Assembly (NCBI RefSeq): GCF_022180365.1
Contig: NZ_BQKV01000041.1
Location: 18,895-82,894 of the forward strand
Reading direction: 5' to 3'
From: Faecalibacterium gallinarum
Lineage (GTDB): Bacteria > Bacillota > Clostridia > Oscillospirales > Ruminococcaceae
Length of the DNA stretch: 64,000 nt
Shown piece by piece: positions 8,734 to 17,127 of this stretch. A program made the translations under genes and the position numbers. Under the pieces are notes generated by a model, which was not told where the DNA came from, ran no database searches, and worked only from the letters and a program-made list of their open reading frames with translations. The stretch's first letter is position 1. The number at the start of each line of letters is the position of its first letter.

Positions 8734-10488
8734 TTATTTTTTCCGGAGCTGTTCCGGCAGCTCCTCCCGCGGGGTGATATACACGGTGGTGTAGACCTCA
8801 TAGAGGACCATGCCCGGCTTTGCGCCGGCGGCTTTCCAGATGTTCTTCACCTCGGTGGTATCCACCGCCACCTTGGCCCCCGCCCCGGCCTTGAAGGCAC
8901 TGGAGTAGAGCACCGCCAGTTCGGCGGCCTCCTGGCGGGTGGAGTCGGGAATCTCCTGGCCCCGGCTCATCGCCACCACATGGCTGCCGGGGGCTTTCTG
9001 GACATGGAACCAGAGATCCTTGCCCCGGGCAGTGTGGAGGGTCAGCCGGTCGTTCTGGGCGTTGTTCCGGCCCACCAGAACCTCAAAGCCGTCCGAGGAG
9101 GTAAACCGCAAAAAGTCGGCGGGTTTTGCTTTTTTATCCCGGGGCTTGTAGTATTTCAGGTAGCCCTGGCTCTTGAGCTCGGCCCGGATCTCGTTGAGAG
9201 CGGCCTCGCCGGAGGCGGTCTCCACCTCATAGAGGACGGTTTCCAGGTAGGCGATCTCCTTTTCGCCCTCTTCCAGCAGCTCGGCCAGCATCCGGGCGGC
9301 GGTCTGCTTCTTCTTGTAGTTCTTGAAGTAGTTCTGGGCGTTCTGACTGGGGGAATACCGCAGGTCCAGGGGGATGGTGACCTCCTTGCCCTCGTCGTAC
9401 CAGTTGGAGACGGTGATGCTCTTCATCCCCTTTTGAGCCAGGTAGAGGTTGGCCGAGAGGAGTTCGCCGTACAGCCGGAGGGTCTCGCTCTTTTCGGTGG
9501 CGGCCAGCTCTTCCTTCCGGGCAGCCTGTTTGCGGACCGCCCGCTCGTACATATTATGCACCGCCTTGTGGAGCTCCTTGCTCTTGGTGCGGAGCCGCTC
9601 CACCCGGTCCTTCTCGGCGTAGTAGCCCTCCAGCATTCCGCCGAAGGAGGGCCACTCCTTTATAATATAGCTCTCGCCGTACTGCCGGGGCCGGAAGAAG
9701 GTGAACTCCACCGGTTTCCCCTCGGGGGTCAGGACGCTGCAGGGGCAGCCCCCGGCGACGTGTTCCTCTTTCAGGCCGTCGATGGCCTCCATCAGCTGAA
9801 CCCGCTGGGCCTGGGTCAGCTCACTGGCCAGCAGGTGTTCTCCCCCAAAGGCGCGCCAGGCGGCTTCCCGGCAGACCACCGGGCCCACCCCGGCCACCGT
9901 CTTGTTGAGAGCGTCGGCCACCGGCAGCTCCCGCTGGCAGGCCAGCGACACGATGGAAGCCGCGCTCACCGCCAAAAAGTCGGGCCGGGCGGGTTTGGGG
10001 GGCACAGTGTAGGCCAGCCCAGGCAGCAGTTGGCGGATCTCGCTGTCCTCAAAATCCACCCGTTTCAACGCGTCGATGATCTTGCCAGACTGTACCAATA
10101 CCAGGTTGGAATACCGGCCCATCAGCTCGGCGCAGAGGGTGTTCTGGACCAGGTCCCCCATCTCGTTGGTACAGAGGAAATCAAAGTAGACGATCCGGTC
10201 CCCCGGCTCCATGTGGACCCCCAGCAGCCGCCCGCCGGTGAGGTGCTTCCGCATCAGCATGCAGAAGGAGGGCGGGGTCTCGGGGTTCTCGAAACTTTCC
10301 TGGGTCAGACAGACCCGGGCCGAGCCGCTGCGGGCCGACAGCAGAAGACTGAAGGTCTCGGTCCGGGTGCGGAGGGTAATTACCAGCTCGTCCCGGGTGG
10401 GCTCAAATATTTTTGCGATCTTTGCGTCGGTGAGCTTGGCGTTCAGCTCGGCGGTCACCAGCGCCAGGGTCGCAGCATCCAATGCCAT
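8734..10488 (-). CDS. rqcH: Ribosome quality control protein RqcH (NFACT family)
   Basis: RqcH (584 aa) binds obstructed 50S subunits carrying peptidyl-tRNA and recruits tRNA-Ala to add C-terminal alanine tails that mark the peptide for ClpXP. The N-terminal NFACT-N domain (about 1-200) contains D97-R98 in the context EPGDRIVYFD, the pair required for activity in B. subtilis RqcH. A helical coiled-coil region (about 270-420) follows. The C-terminal NFACT-R domain has VGRNNAQNDRLT and KDLWFHVQKAPGSHV (about 460-500). Older annotations call this family fibronectin-binding protein. It is the last gene of an operon with Nif3 and trmK. Confidence 0.93.
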   Translation of the reverse strand: MALDAATLALVTAELNAKLTDAKIAKIFEPTRDELVITLRTRTETFSLLLSARSGSARVCLTQESFENPETPPSFCMLMRKHLTGGRLLGVHMEPGDRIVYFDFLCTNEMGDLVQNTLCAELMGRYSNLVLVQSGKIIDALKRVDFEDSEIRQLLPGLAYTVPPKPARPDFLAVSAASIVSLACQRELPVADALNKTVAGVGPVVCREAAWRAFGGEHLLASELTQAQRVQLMEAIDGLKEEHVAGGCPCSVLTPEGKPVEFTFFRPRQYGESYIIKEWPSFGGMLEGYYAEKDRVERLRTKSKELHKAVHNMYERAVRKQAARKEELAATEKSETLRLYGELLSANLYLAQKGMKSITVSNWYDEGKEVTIPLDLRYSPSQNAQNYFKNYKKKQTAARMLAELLEEGEKEIAYLETVLYEVETASGEAALNEIRAELKSQGYLKYYKPRDKKAKPADFLRFTSSDGFEVLVGRNNAQNDRLTLHTARGKDLWFHVQKAPGSHVVAMSRGQEIPDSTRQEAAELAVLYSSAFKAGAGAKVAVDTTEVKNIWKAAGAKPGMVLYEVYTTVYITPREELPEQLRKK

Positions 10489-10515
10489 AGTTTTCTGTCT
10501 CCCTTATAATACCTA

Positions 10516-11295
10516 TTATAAATATGTAAAGGGGTCGCGGTTCTCCCGGCTGGGAAGAACCTCCAGCCCCGGCAGCTCTTGGCGCAGCCGGGCCGCTACC
10601 GCCTCCACCACCGGGAACTCGGTGGCGTAGTGCCCCGCCGCCACCAGCGAAAGCCCCAGCCGCTTGGCGTCGCAGGCGGCGTGGTGGCTGGCCTCACCAG
10701 TCAGCAGGCAGTCGGCCCCCTGGGCCAGCGCCTCCTCAAAGAGGCTGCCGCCCCCGCCGCTGATGACGGCCAGGCGCTTCACCACTCGGCCGGTGTCGGC
10801 GTACTTCACCTGAACGGCAGGGGTATCCCCCACCGGCGGGACGCAATAAGGCCCCAGCTTTTCCTGGCAGAGGGCCGCCAGCTGAGGGACGGTGCAGGGG
10901 TCGATCTCCCCCACCCGGCCGCAGCCATTGGCAAAGGGAACCGGGTCCCGCATCCCGAAGATGCCGGCCAATACGTCGTTGACGCCCCCTTCTGCCGCAT
11001 CCAGATTGGTGTGCATGGAGATGGCGGAGATCCCCGCCCGGATCAGCTGAAGGGGTACATCCTGGAGGCCCAGCCGCTTGAGGGGGGAGAAGATCACCGG
11101 GTGATGGGAGACGATCAGCCCACACTGCCGGGCCACCGCTTCTTCTACCACCTCGGGGGTGATGTCCAGGCAGACCAGGGCCCGCTCCACCGAGCCGCCG
11201 CAGTCCACCAAAAGGCCCACATTGTCCCAGCTCTCAGCCAGCTCAGGCGGGGCCATCCGGGCCAGGGCCTCATAAATTTCCGATACGGTTCTCAT
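10516..11295 (-). CDS. Nif3-like dinuclear metal centre protein (DUF34)
   Basis: This 259-residue protein belongs to the Nif3/YqfO family, whose members bind two metals and are implicated in hydrolysis, possibly GTP cyclohydrolase I type 2-like or other small-molecule reactions; the true role is uncertain. Metal ligands are visible in GLIVSHHPVIFSPLK, in SMHTNLDAAEGGVND and in the C-terminal AGHYATEFPVVEAV. The ATG at 11295 forms a 4-base ATGA overlap with the trmK stop and has GGGAG nine bases upstream; a TTG two codons earlier is less well spaced. The trmK-Nif3 pair is conserved in Firmicutes. The family insert seen in longer YqfO proteins is absent. Confidence 0.9.
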   Translation of the reverse strand: MRTVSEIYEALARMAPPELAESWDNVGLLVDCGGSVERALVCLDITPEVVEEAVARQCGLIVSHHPVIFSPLKRLGLQDVPLQLIRAGISAISMHTNLDAAEGGVNDVLAGIFGMRDPVPFANGCGRVGEIDPCTVPQLAALCQEKLGPYCVPPVGDTPAVQVKYADTGRVVKRLAVISGGGGSLFEEALAQGADCLLTGEASHHAACDAKRLGLSLVAAGHYATEFPVVEAVAARLRQELPGLEVLPSRENRDPFTYL

Positions 11296-11963
11296 CTGCA
11301 ATCGCTCCCTTCATCCCGGGCCAGCAGGCCGTCGATCTCGGCGGCCAGGGGGCTGCCCTCCGGCACGCCCAGCCGGTATTTTTTCAGTTTTCCCCGTTCC
11401 AGCGCCCGGTAGGGCTCGCTGTCCGGCCACTCGGCCGTCCGGCCATAAATGCACTGTTCCAGAGTGGGTTCCACCGGCTGGCCGGTGTACTCGGCAGCCA
11501 TCACCGCATACCAGCGGCCCGCCGCCTGGACCGGCCGGTCACAGACCAGGGTAAAACCCTTTTGGAGCAGCCACCGCCGCAGTTCGGCATGGCGTGTGGC
11601 GGGGATCAGGATCAGCCGGGGCCCGCCCACCTGGAACACCCAGGGGGCAGCCTCCAGAATTTCCCAGGTGGTGCGGGCCGACACCCCCGCCAGGACGATG
11701 GTGCCCACCTCCCCCGGGGCCAACACAGAAAGACCGTCGCCCAGCCGAAGCTCGACGCGGTCTTGACAGTGCATCTGTTGGATGGTCTGCCTGGCCTTGG
11801 CCAGGGGGCCGGGCCGCAGGTCCGACCCGATCACCTTGGGGTAGCGGCCCGACATGGCCAGCGCCGCCGTCAGTTTGCCGTGGTCACAGCCCACGTCGGC
11901 CACCGCCAGCCCCGGCCGTGCCAGTTCGGCGGCGGCAGCCAGCCGCTCATCCAGCCCGGCCAA
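11292..11963 (-). CDS. trmK: tRNA (adenine22-N1)-methyltransferase TrmK
   Basis: TrmK (223 aa) uses SAM to methylate N1 of A22 in tRNA-Ser and related tRNAs. The Rossmann core is clear: VADVGCDHGKLTAALAMSG (residues 21-39), then IGSDLRPGPLAKARQTI, then LRLGDGLSVLAPGEVGTIVLAG. The family usually continues AGMGG after that strand; here it reads AGVSARTT, a change worth noting. The start is a TTG four bases after the stop of the DUF1858 gene, with GAAGGG upstream. Being linked to Nif3 is typical. Confidence 0.88.
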   Translation of the reverse strand: MAGLDERLAAAAELARPGLAVADVGCDHGKLTAALAMSGRYPKVIGSDLRPGPLAKARQTIQQMHCQDRVELRLGDGLSVLAPGEVGTIVLAGVSARTTWEILEAAPWVFQVGGPRLILIPATRHAELRRWLLQKGFTLVCDRPVQAAGRWYAVMAAEYTGQPVEPTLEQCIYGRTAEWPDSEPYRALERGKLKKYRLGVPEGSPLAAEIDGLLARDEGSDCR

Positions 11964-11967
11964 GGGC

Positions 11968-12222
11968 TCAGCCCTTCGCCGCGAAGTGGGCGTTCAGCTT
12001 CTCGATCAGCTCGTCACAGTTCACGCCGTGGACCGCGCAGGCCTCCTCGATGCTCTCGCCCCGGGAGGCGGGGCAGCCCAGGCAGTGCATCCCGATCTCC
12101 ATGAAATAGGGGGCAGTGGTGTTGTCCATATCCAGCACGTCGCCGATGATGGTCTCCCGGGTTACCTTGAACTCGCCGGGCTTGGTCTCATCCTTCTTGA
12201 GCATATTAAAAAGATCAAACAT
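11968..12222 (-). CDS. DUF1858 domain protein
   Basis: This 84-residue protein carries a DUF1858 domain, a small fold often found alone or fused to hybrid-cluster/ScdA-like proteins. Its recognisable part is TRETIIGDVLDMDNTTAPYFMEIGMHCLGCPASRGESIEEACAVHG. The CLGC pair may bind a metal or act in redox; this is inference. A longer frame extends upstream, but the ATG at 12222 has AAAGGAAAC before it and matches family length. It heads the operon with trmK, Nif3 and rqcH. Confidence 0.85.
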   Translation of the reverse strand: MFDLFNMLKKDETKPGEFKVTRETIIGDVLDMDNTTAPYFMEIGMHCLGCPASRGESIEEACAVHGVNCDELIEKLNAHFAAKG

Positions 12223-12288
12223 GGTCGGTTTCCTTTCTTTATTCCGGTTATCTGTTATGGGGCGGCGCGGCGGCCGCCTGTACCTACT

Positions 12289-12318
12289 AATATACCCCAA
12301 ACCCTGCCGCTTTTGCAA
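12289..12318 (-). promoter_or_regulatory. Promoter of the DUF1858-trmK-Nif3-rqcH operon
   Basis: Minus-strand TTGCAA (12318-12313) and TATATT (12294-12289) are 18 bases apart. Transcription would start about 60 bases before the ATG at 12222. The GC-rich leader contains GGCGGCC/GCCGCC-type repeats. Confidence 0.7.
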
Positions 12319-12332
12319 GCCCCCAGGCAGGG

Positions 12333-12372
12333 CAAAACAAAAGGCCCCTCCCGCCGAAAAGCGGAAAGGGCC
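12333..12372 (-). terminator. Terminator of the zinc-ribbon gene
   Basis: On the minus strand GGCCC and a CCGC segment pair with GCGG and GGGGCC around a UUUUCG loop (12343-12372). This is followed by UUUUGUUUUG. It lies 25 bases after the stop of the zinc-ribbon gene and just ahead of the next promoter. Confidence 0.8.
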
Positions 12373-12397
12373 GTGCGTCTGTTACAGGGTCTGGCGC

Positions 12398-12688
12398 TTA
12401 GTTCTGCTTGATGCGAGCGAAGCAATCAGAGCAGTAAACGGGACGATCCTCGCGGGGCTGGAAGGGGACCTTGCAGGCCTTGCCGCAGGAAGCGCAGACA
12501 GCGTCGAACATCTGGCGCTCGGTGCCGGTGCTGCCGCCGCGCAGGTTGTTCTTGCGGGCATCACGGCAGGGCTTGCAGCGCTGGGGCTGGTTCTCGAAGC
12601 CGCGGGATGCATAGAACTCCTGCTCGCCAGCAGTCCAAACAAACTCCTTGCCGCAGTCTTTGCAAACTAAAGTCTTGTCTTCGAACAT
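12398..12688 (-). CDS. Small protein with two zinc-binding ribbons
   Basis: This 96-residue protein has two CxxC...CxxC modules. The first reads KTLVCKDCGKEFVWTAGEQEFY...RCKPCRDARK and matches the probable zinc-ribbon family PF13451. The second reads DAVCASCGKACKVPFQPREDRPVYCSDCF, a CXXC ribbon common in small clostridial proteins. Such proteins are abundant and probably bind nucleic acid or ribosomes, but no specific role is established. The gene is monocistronic, with a near-consensus promoter and its own terminator, so it is probably highly expressed. Confidence 0.85.
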   Translation of the reverse strand: MFEDKTLVCKDCGKEFVWTAGEQEFYASRGFENQPQRCKPCRDARKNNLRGGSTGTERQMFDAVCASCGKACKVPFQPREDRPVYCSDCFARIKQN

Positions 12689-12823
12689 AGTAGTATCTCC
12701 TCTTGTTTAGTTCTTGCCCACGGAAGGATTGTAACCACACCTTTGGTTCTTCGGGACCATCGCGCTGATCGTAAGCTTACCAGGGGCTTGAATGATAATA
12801 ATCCTCTGGCTGAGGACTCATCC

Positions 12824-12852
12824 ATTGTACCCTGCTTTACAGCATTTGTCAA
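12824..12852 (-). promoter_or_regulatory. Strong promoter of the zinc-ribbon gene
   Basis: Minus-strand TTGACA (12852-12847) and TACAAT (12829-12824) are exactly 17 bases apart. Transcription would begin near 12817, leaving a leader of about 130 nt before the ATG at 12688. No riboswitch was recognised in that leader. Confidence 0.85.
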
Positions 12853-12920
12853 CCGAAAAACCGTTTTATCTCCTGCAAATTGGAATTCCGACCGGATAAG
12901 ACGGACTTTGCTTTGGATAC

Positions 12921-12955
12921 AAAAGGGCCGCACGCCCCGGCGGGGTGTGCGGCCC
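12921..12955 (-). terminator. Terminator of ackA
   Basis: GGGCCGCAC...GTGCGGCCC (12925-12933 and 12947-12955), with CCCC/GGGG continuing the stem inward, is followed on the minus strand by UUUUGU. It lies 30 bases after the ackA stop. Confidence 0.9.
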
Positions 12956-12985
12956 GGTGCAGCGCCTCAAACAGCGCGGCAAAAC

Positions 12986-14188
12986 TTACAGATTTTCGAG
13001 CACTTCCTTGGTGTCGCGGGCGATCATCAGCTCCTCGTCGGTAGCGATGACCAGGGTGCGAACCTTGGCGCCCCAGGCAGTGATCTCGCAGACATCGCCC
13101 TGGATGTGCTTGTTCTTCTCGGTGTCGATCCGGATGCCCAGCCAGTCCATGTGGTGGCAGATCTTGGCGCGGGCCACAGCGTCGTGCTCGCCGATGCCGC
13201 CGGTGAAGACGATGGCGTCCACGCCGCCCATGGCTGCGATATAGCCGCCCACCAGCTTCTTGATCTGGTAGTTGAGCATATCGGAAGCCAGCTTGGCGCG
13301 CTCGTTGCCCGCCTCGGCAGCGGCCTCCACGTCGCGCTTGTCGCTGGAGACGCCGGAGATGCCCAGCAGGCCGGACTTCTTGTTCAGGATCTCATCCAGC
13401 TCGTGGCCGGTGATGTTCAGGGTGTACTTCAGGTAGTTGACCACAGAGGGGTCCAGGTCGCCGCAGCGGGTGCCCATCATCAGGCCGGCCAGCGGGGTCA
13501 TGCCCATGGAGGTATCCACAACCTTGCCCTGGTCCACCGCAGCAATGGAAGAGCCGTTGCCCAGGTGGCAGGTGATCAGCTTCAGGCGGGTGATGGGCTC
13601 CTCCAGGTACTCAGCGGCCTTGTAGCTGACGTACTTGTGGCTGGTGCCGTGGAAGCCGTAGCGGCGGACGCCGTACTTCTCATAGTACTCGTAGGGGATG
13701 GCGTACATATAAGCCTTGGGGGGCATGGTGCTGTGGAAAGCGGTGTCGAAGACAGCCACCTGGGGCACCTCCATGCCAAAGACCTTGCGGGCTGCCTCGA
13801 TGCCCAGGATGCCGGCGGGGTTGTGCAGCGGAGCCAGGGGGCTCAGCTCCCGCAGGGTCTGGATCACCTCGTCGGTGATCAGGCAGCTGGACTGGAACTT
13901 CTCGCCGCCGTGGACCACGCGGTGGCCGATGGCGCCGATCTCCTTGACATCCTCAATGCACTTGCCCTCGCCGGTGGTCATCTTCTTGACGACCTCGGCA
14001 AAAGCCTCGGTGTGGGTGGGCAGAATGGCCGGGGTGGTGGCCTTCTTGCCGTTGGCCTCGTGGGTGACCATGCTACTCTCCATGCCAATGCGCTCGCACA
14101 GGCCCTTGCAGAGCACCTTCTCGCCGTCCATATCAATCAGCTGATATTTGAGGGACGAGGAACCGCAGTTGATAACGAGAACCTTCAT
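12986..14188 (-). CDS. ackA: Acetate kinase
   Basis: Acetate kinase (400 aa) makes ATP from acetyl phosphate and ADP in the final step of acetate fermentation. The ASKHA fold is evident: VLVINCGSSSLKYQL at the N-terminus (N7), GHRVVHGGEKF, the catalytic segment AVFDTAFHSTMPPKAYMYAIP, GFHGTSHKYV, HLGNGSSIAAVDQGK and DAIVFTGGIGEHDA. Length is standard. No pta gene is adjacent. It is transcribed divergently from tmcAL, whose product consumes acetate. A perfect promoter lies upstream. Confidence 0.97.
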   Translation of the reverse strand: MKVLVINCGSSSLKYQLIDMDGEKVLCKGLCERIGMESSMVTHEANGKKATTPAILPTHTEAFAEVVKKMTTGEGKCIEDVKEIGAIGHRVVHGGEKFQSSCLITDEVIQTLRELSPLAPLHNPAGILGIEAARKVFGMEVPQVAVFDTAFHSTMPPKAYMYAIPYEYYEKYGVRRYGFHGTSHKYVSYKAAEYLEEPITRLKLITCHLGNGSSIAAVDQGKVVDTSMGMTPLAGLMMGTRCGDLDPSVVNYLKYTLNITGHELDEILNKKSGLLGISGVSSDKRDVEAAAEAGNERAKLASDMLNYQIKKLVGGYIAAMGGVDAIVFTGGIGEHDAVARAKICHHMDWLGIRIDTEKNKHIQGDVCEITAWGAKVRTLVIATDEELMIARDTKEVLENL

Positions 14189-14274
14189 CTTCTGTATCCT
14201 CCTGTATCAAAAATTTCCCACCCATTCGGCACAGATTCCGGCCCAAACGGTGGATTTTACAGACTTCTAAGTTT

Positions 14275-14303
14275 ATTATATAATAGAAAAAAACGCTTTT
14301 CAA
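14275..14303 (-). promoter_or_regulatory. ackA promoter
   Basis: Minus-strand TTGAAA (14303-14298) and TATAAT (14280-14275) are 17 bases apart. The region between ackA and tmcAL is only 181 bases and AT-rich, so tmcAL must be transcribed from the same gap; I could not assign its promoter with confidence. Confidence 0.85.
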
Positions 14304-14369
14304 GCCAAAACGGGCAGAAAGTCCAAAACTTGTGTACAAGATTTTCCCCGTCCGGTCCAGGAGTATCCC

Positions 14370-15581
14370 ATGAAATTTGCTGGAATCATCGCAGAATACA
14401 ATCCCTTCCACGCCGGACACGCCTGGCAGCTGGCCCGGGCCCGGGCTCTGGGGGCCCAGCGGGTGGCGGTGGCCCTCAGCTGCGGGCTGACCCAGCGGGG
14501 CAGTCTACCCCTTTTGCCCGAGCCGGTGCGGGTGCGGGCGGCGCTGGAAGCTGGGGCGGATTTGGTCTTTGCCCTGCCGGCCCCCTTCGCCTGCGCCGGG
14601 GCCGAGACCTTCGCCCGGGCGGGGGTGCGGCTGCTGGCCGCCGCCGGGTGCGATACCCTGATTTTCGGGGCCGAAACCCCCGACCCTGCCCTTCTGATGG
14701 AAGCAGCCCGCCTTCTGCTCAGTGAGGAATACCGGGCTGCCCTCAAAATCCAGCTGGCGGGCCCGGCCCGGAACTTCGCCGCCGCCCGGCAGGCCGCAGT
14801 GGAAACCCTCTGCCCCGGGGCCGGGTTGGCCGATCTGCTGGACCGGCCCAACAACAACCTGGCGGCGGAATACTGCAAGGCCATCCTGGAACAGGGGGCA
14901 GCGCTGGAGATTCTCCCCCTGCCCCGCCAGGGGGCCGACCACGGCGCCGAGACCCCTGGTCCCGTCTACGCCAGCGCCAGCGCTCTCCGTAATCTCTGGG
15001 CCCGGCAGGGCCCCGAGGCCCTGGCCCCTTATGTCCCCGCCGAGGCCCTGGCTCTTTATCGGGAAGCCCATGCTCAGGGGCTGGACACCGACCCCCGGGC
15101 CGAAAGCCTGGCGGTCCTCTCCCGGCTGCGGGCCCGGGCGGGGCTGCCCGGGGGCTTTTCGGGGGTGCGAGGCCTCTCCGAAGGGCTGGAACACCGGCTG
15201 ACCGAAGCAATCCGCACCGCCACCACCCTGGAAGGGCTCTGGGATCAGCTGACCACCGTCCGTTATCCTCGCGCCCGGATGCGCCGCCTCTGCACGGATG
15301 CCGCCCTGAACTACGGCGGCCCCGGGGCGGCGGAGGGGTGGCTGGCTTTCCCCGAGCTGCCGCCTTATCTCCATCTGCTGGGCGGGCGGCGGGAGGCTCT
15401 CCCCCTTCTGAAAAATGCCGCCCTGCCTGCCGGGCACTCTCTGGCCCGGCTGGCCCGAGTGAACGCCGCCTGCGGGGAGATGGCCGCGGCCCAGGCTGCC
15501 GCCGCCGATCTGGGGGCTCTCTGCCGCCGGGCCCCCGGCCCTATGGGGCTGGCCTGGACCCAGCCGCCCCTTTTGCTCTGA
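14370..15581 (+). CDS. tmcAL: tRNA(Met) cytidine acetate ligase TmcAL
   Basis: TmcAL (403 aa) activates acetate with ATP and transfers it to the wobble cytidine of elongator tRNA-Met (ac4C34). The nucleotidyltransferase core is at the N-terminus: MKFAGIIAEYNPFHAGH, where H14 and H17 form the HxGH motif. Next come LTQRGSLPLL and the DLVFALPAPFACAGAETFA strand. The family consensus around the second block is SGNFVQRGEPAI; here it reads SCGLTQRGSLPL, so that loop has diverged. The end of the gene is alanine- and proline-rich. AGGAG lies six bases before the ATG. The divergent arrangement with ackA suggests a link between acetate supply and tRNA acetylation. Confidence 0.92.
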   Translation: MKFAGIIAEYNPFHAGHAWQLARARALGAQRVAVALSCGLTQRGSLPLLPEPVRVRAALEAGADLVFALPAPFACAGAETFARAGVRLLAAAGCDTLIFGAETPDPALLMEAARLLLSEEYRAALKIQLAGPARNFAAARQAAVETLCPGAGLADLLDRPNNNLAAEYCKAILEQGAALEILPLPRQGADHGAETPGPVYASASALRNLWARQGPEALAPYVPAEALALYREAHAQGLDTDPRAESLAVLSRLRARAGLPGGFSGVRGLSEGLEHRLTEAIRTATTLEGLWDQLTTVRYPRARMRRLCTDAALNYGGPGAAEGWLAFPELPPYLHLLGGRREALPLLKNAALPAGHSLARLARVNAACGEMAAAQAAAADLGALCRRAPGPMGLAWTQPPLLL

Positions 15582-15744
15582 ACAGACCGCCGCGTTTTTA
15601 CCCAAGAATACAGAAAACCGGCCCGAAATTCGGCGGTTTGGCCAGTGCACTTCCGGCCGCGTTCGCGGTATCATGTAAAGAGAATCTGGGATACAACAGA
15701 AATCTTTCTATCCCCCATCATTATACAAAGGAGGAACCCCAACT

Positions 15745-17061
15745 ATGGCCCTGCACGTCATGGACGAGGCCAACCGCTGCCTCGGCTGCAAAAAGCCCCT
15801 CTGCCAGGAGGGCTGCCCCATCCACACCAACATCCCCGAAGTGATCCGGCTGCTGAAATCCGGCAACCTCAACGCCGCGGGGCGGATGCTCTTTGAGAAC
15901 AACCCCCTGACCACCGTGTGCAGCCTGGTCTGCAACCACGAGAAACAGTGCGAGGGTCACTGCATCCGCAACCGGATGCCCTCCCACGACCCGGTCCACT
16001 TCTCCATCATCGAGGACTATATCTCCACCACCTACGCCAACCAGATGGTGGCCGGCCCCGCCCCCAAAAACGGGATGAAGGCCGCTGTGGTGGGCTCAGG
16101 CCCGGCGGGTCTGACCATTGCGGTGCTGCTGGCCCGCTGGGGTTACGACATCACCATCTTCGAGTCCCAGGATAAAATCGGCGGCGTGATGCGGTACGGC
16201 ATCCCCAACTACCGGCTGCCCGACAGCGTGCTGGACGACTTCCAGTACCGGCACCTGGAGCTGAAAGGCATCCGGGTGCGGCCCAACACCGCCATTGGCC
16301 GGACGCTCACCATTGACGACCTCTTCCGGGACGGCTACAAGAGTGTCTTCATCGGCGCGGGCCTCTGGAAGGCCAACGCCATGCACATTAAGGGCGAATC
16401 CCTGGGGAACGTGGCTTTTGGCATCGACTACCTGGCCAACTCCAAGGGGTTCAACCTGGGGGACAACATCGCCGTGATCGGCGTGGGCAACTCGGCCATG
16501 GACTGCGCCCGCACCGCCATCCGGAACGGAGCCCGGCACGTCACCTGCTATGCCCGCCGGGATGAGAGCTGCATCAGCGCCTCGGCCTATGAGGTCAGCT
16601 ACGCAAAGCTCGAGGGAGTGGGCTTCCGGTTTTGCAAAGCCCCGGTGGAGATCCGGGAAGAGGGCCTGGTCTGCCGGGACACCGTCAAAACCGAGGACGG
16701 CAGTTTCGTCCAGGTGGAGGGCAGCGAAAAGCTCTACCCCCACACCGGCGTGATTGTCTCGGTGAGCCAGGGCTCCGAGAGCGCCCTTATTGAGACCACC
16801 ACCGGCATCGACACCAACCATAAGGGCCTTTTGACCGTGGGCCCCGACGGCCGTACCACCCGTCCAGGGGTGTTCGCCGGCGGCGACGCGGTCAAGGGCG
16901 CCCGCACTGTGGTGGAGGCCGTCGCCATGGCCAAGGAGGTGGCGGTGGCCATGGACGAGTATATGAAGTCCCTGCCCGCCGACACCACTCCCGACCCCTA
17001 CGCCAGTCTTCCGGTGGAAGACACTCTGGGGCCGGACGCTCTGGCCGAACAGCAGCGGTAA
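15745..17061 (+). CDS. NAD(P)-dependent Fe-S flavoprotein oxidoreductase (GltD-like)
   Basis: This 438-residue protein resembles the glutamate synthase small chain and NfnB-type subunits. It starts with a Fer4_20 domain holding two cysteine sets (C12, C15, C20, C24 and C59, C63, C69, C73) for [4Fe-4S] clusters. An FAD site follows (VVGSGPAGLTIAVLLA, residues 116-131), then an NAD(P) site (IAVIGVGNSAMDCARTA) and the C-terminal FAD motif VFAGGDAVKGARTVVEA. No GltB, NfnA or dehydrogenase partner is adjacent, so the electron acceptor is unknown. A plausible Shine-Dalgarno (AAAGGAGG) lies upstream. Confidence 0.88.
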   Translation: MALHVMDEANRCLGCKKPLCQEGCPIHTNIPEVIRLLKSGNLNAAGRMLFENNPLTTVCSLVCNHEKQCEGHCIRNRMPSHDPVHFSIIEDYISTTYANQMVAGPAPKNGMKAAVVGSGPAGLTIAVLLARWGYDITIFESQDKIGGVMRYGIPNYRLPDSVLDDFQYRHLELKGIRVRPNTAIGRTLTIDDLFRDGYKSVFIGAGLWKANAMHIKGESLGNVAFGIDYLANSKGFNLGDNIAVIGVGNSAMDCARTAIRNGARHVTCYARRDESCISASAYEVSYAKLEGVGFRFCKAPVEIREEGLVCRDTVKTEDGSFVQVEGSEKLYPHTGVIVSVSQGSESALIETTTGIDTNHKGLLTVGPDGRTTRPGVFAGGDAVKGARTVVEAVAMAKEVAVAMDEYMKSLPADTTPDPYASLPVEDTLGPDALAEQQR

Positions 17062-17127
17062 GGCTCCGGCCCGTCCGCCCATCAAAATTCCCCGGCGCAT
17101 GACAGCCGGGCCAAGGAGGTTCACCCC

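Noticed and set aside
8686..10509. A 607-codon open frame opposite rqcH
   Set aside because: Same GC-bias effect; the protein is glycine-, proline- and leucine-rich without motifs and crosses the rqcH terminator.
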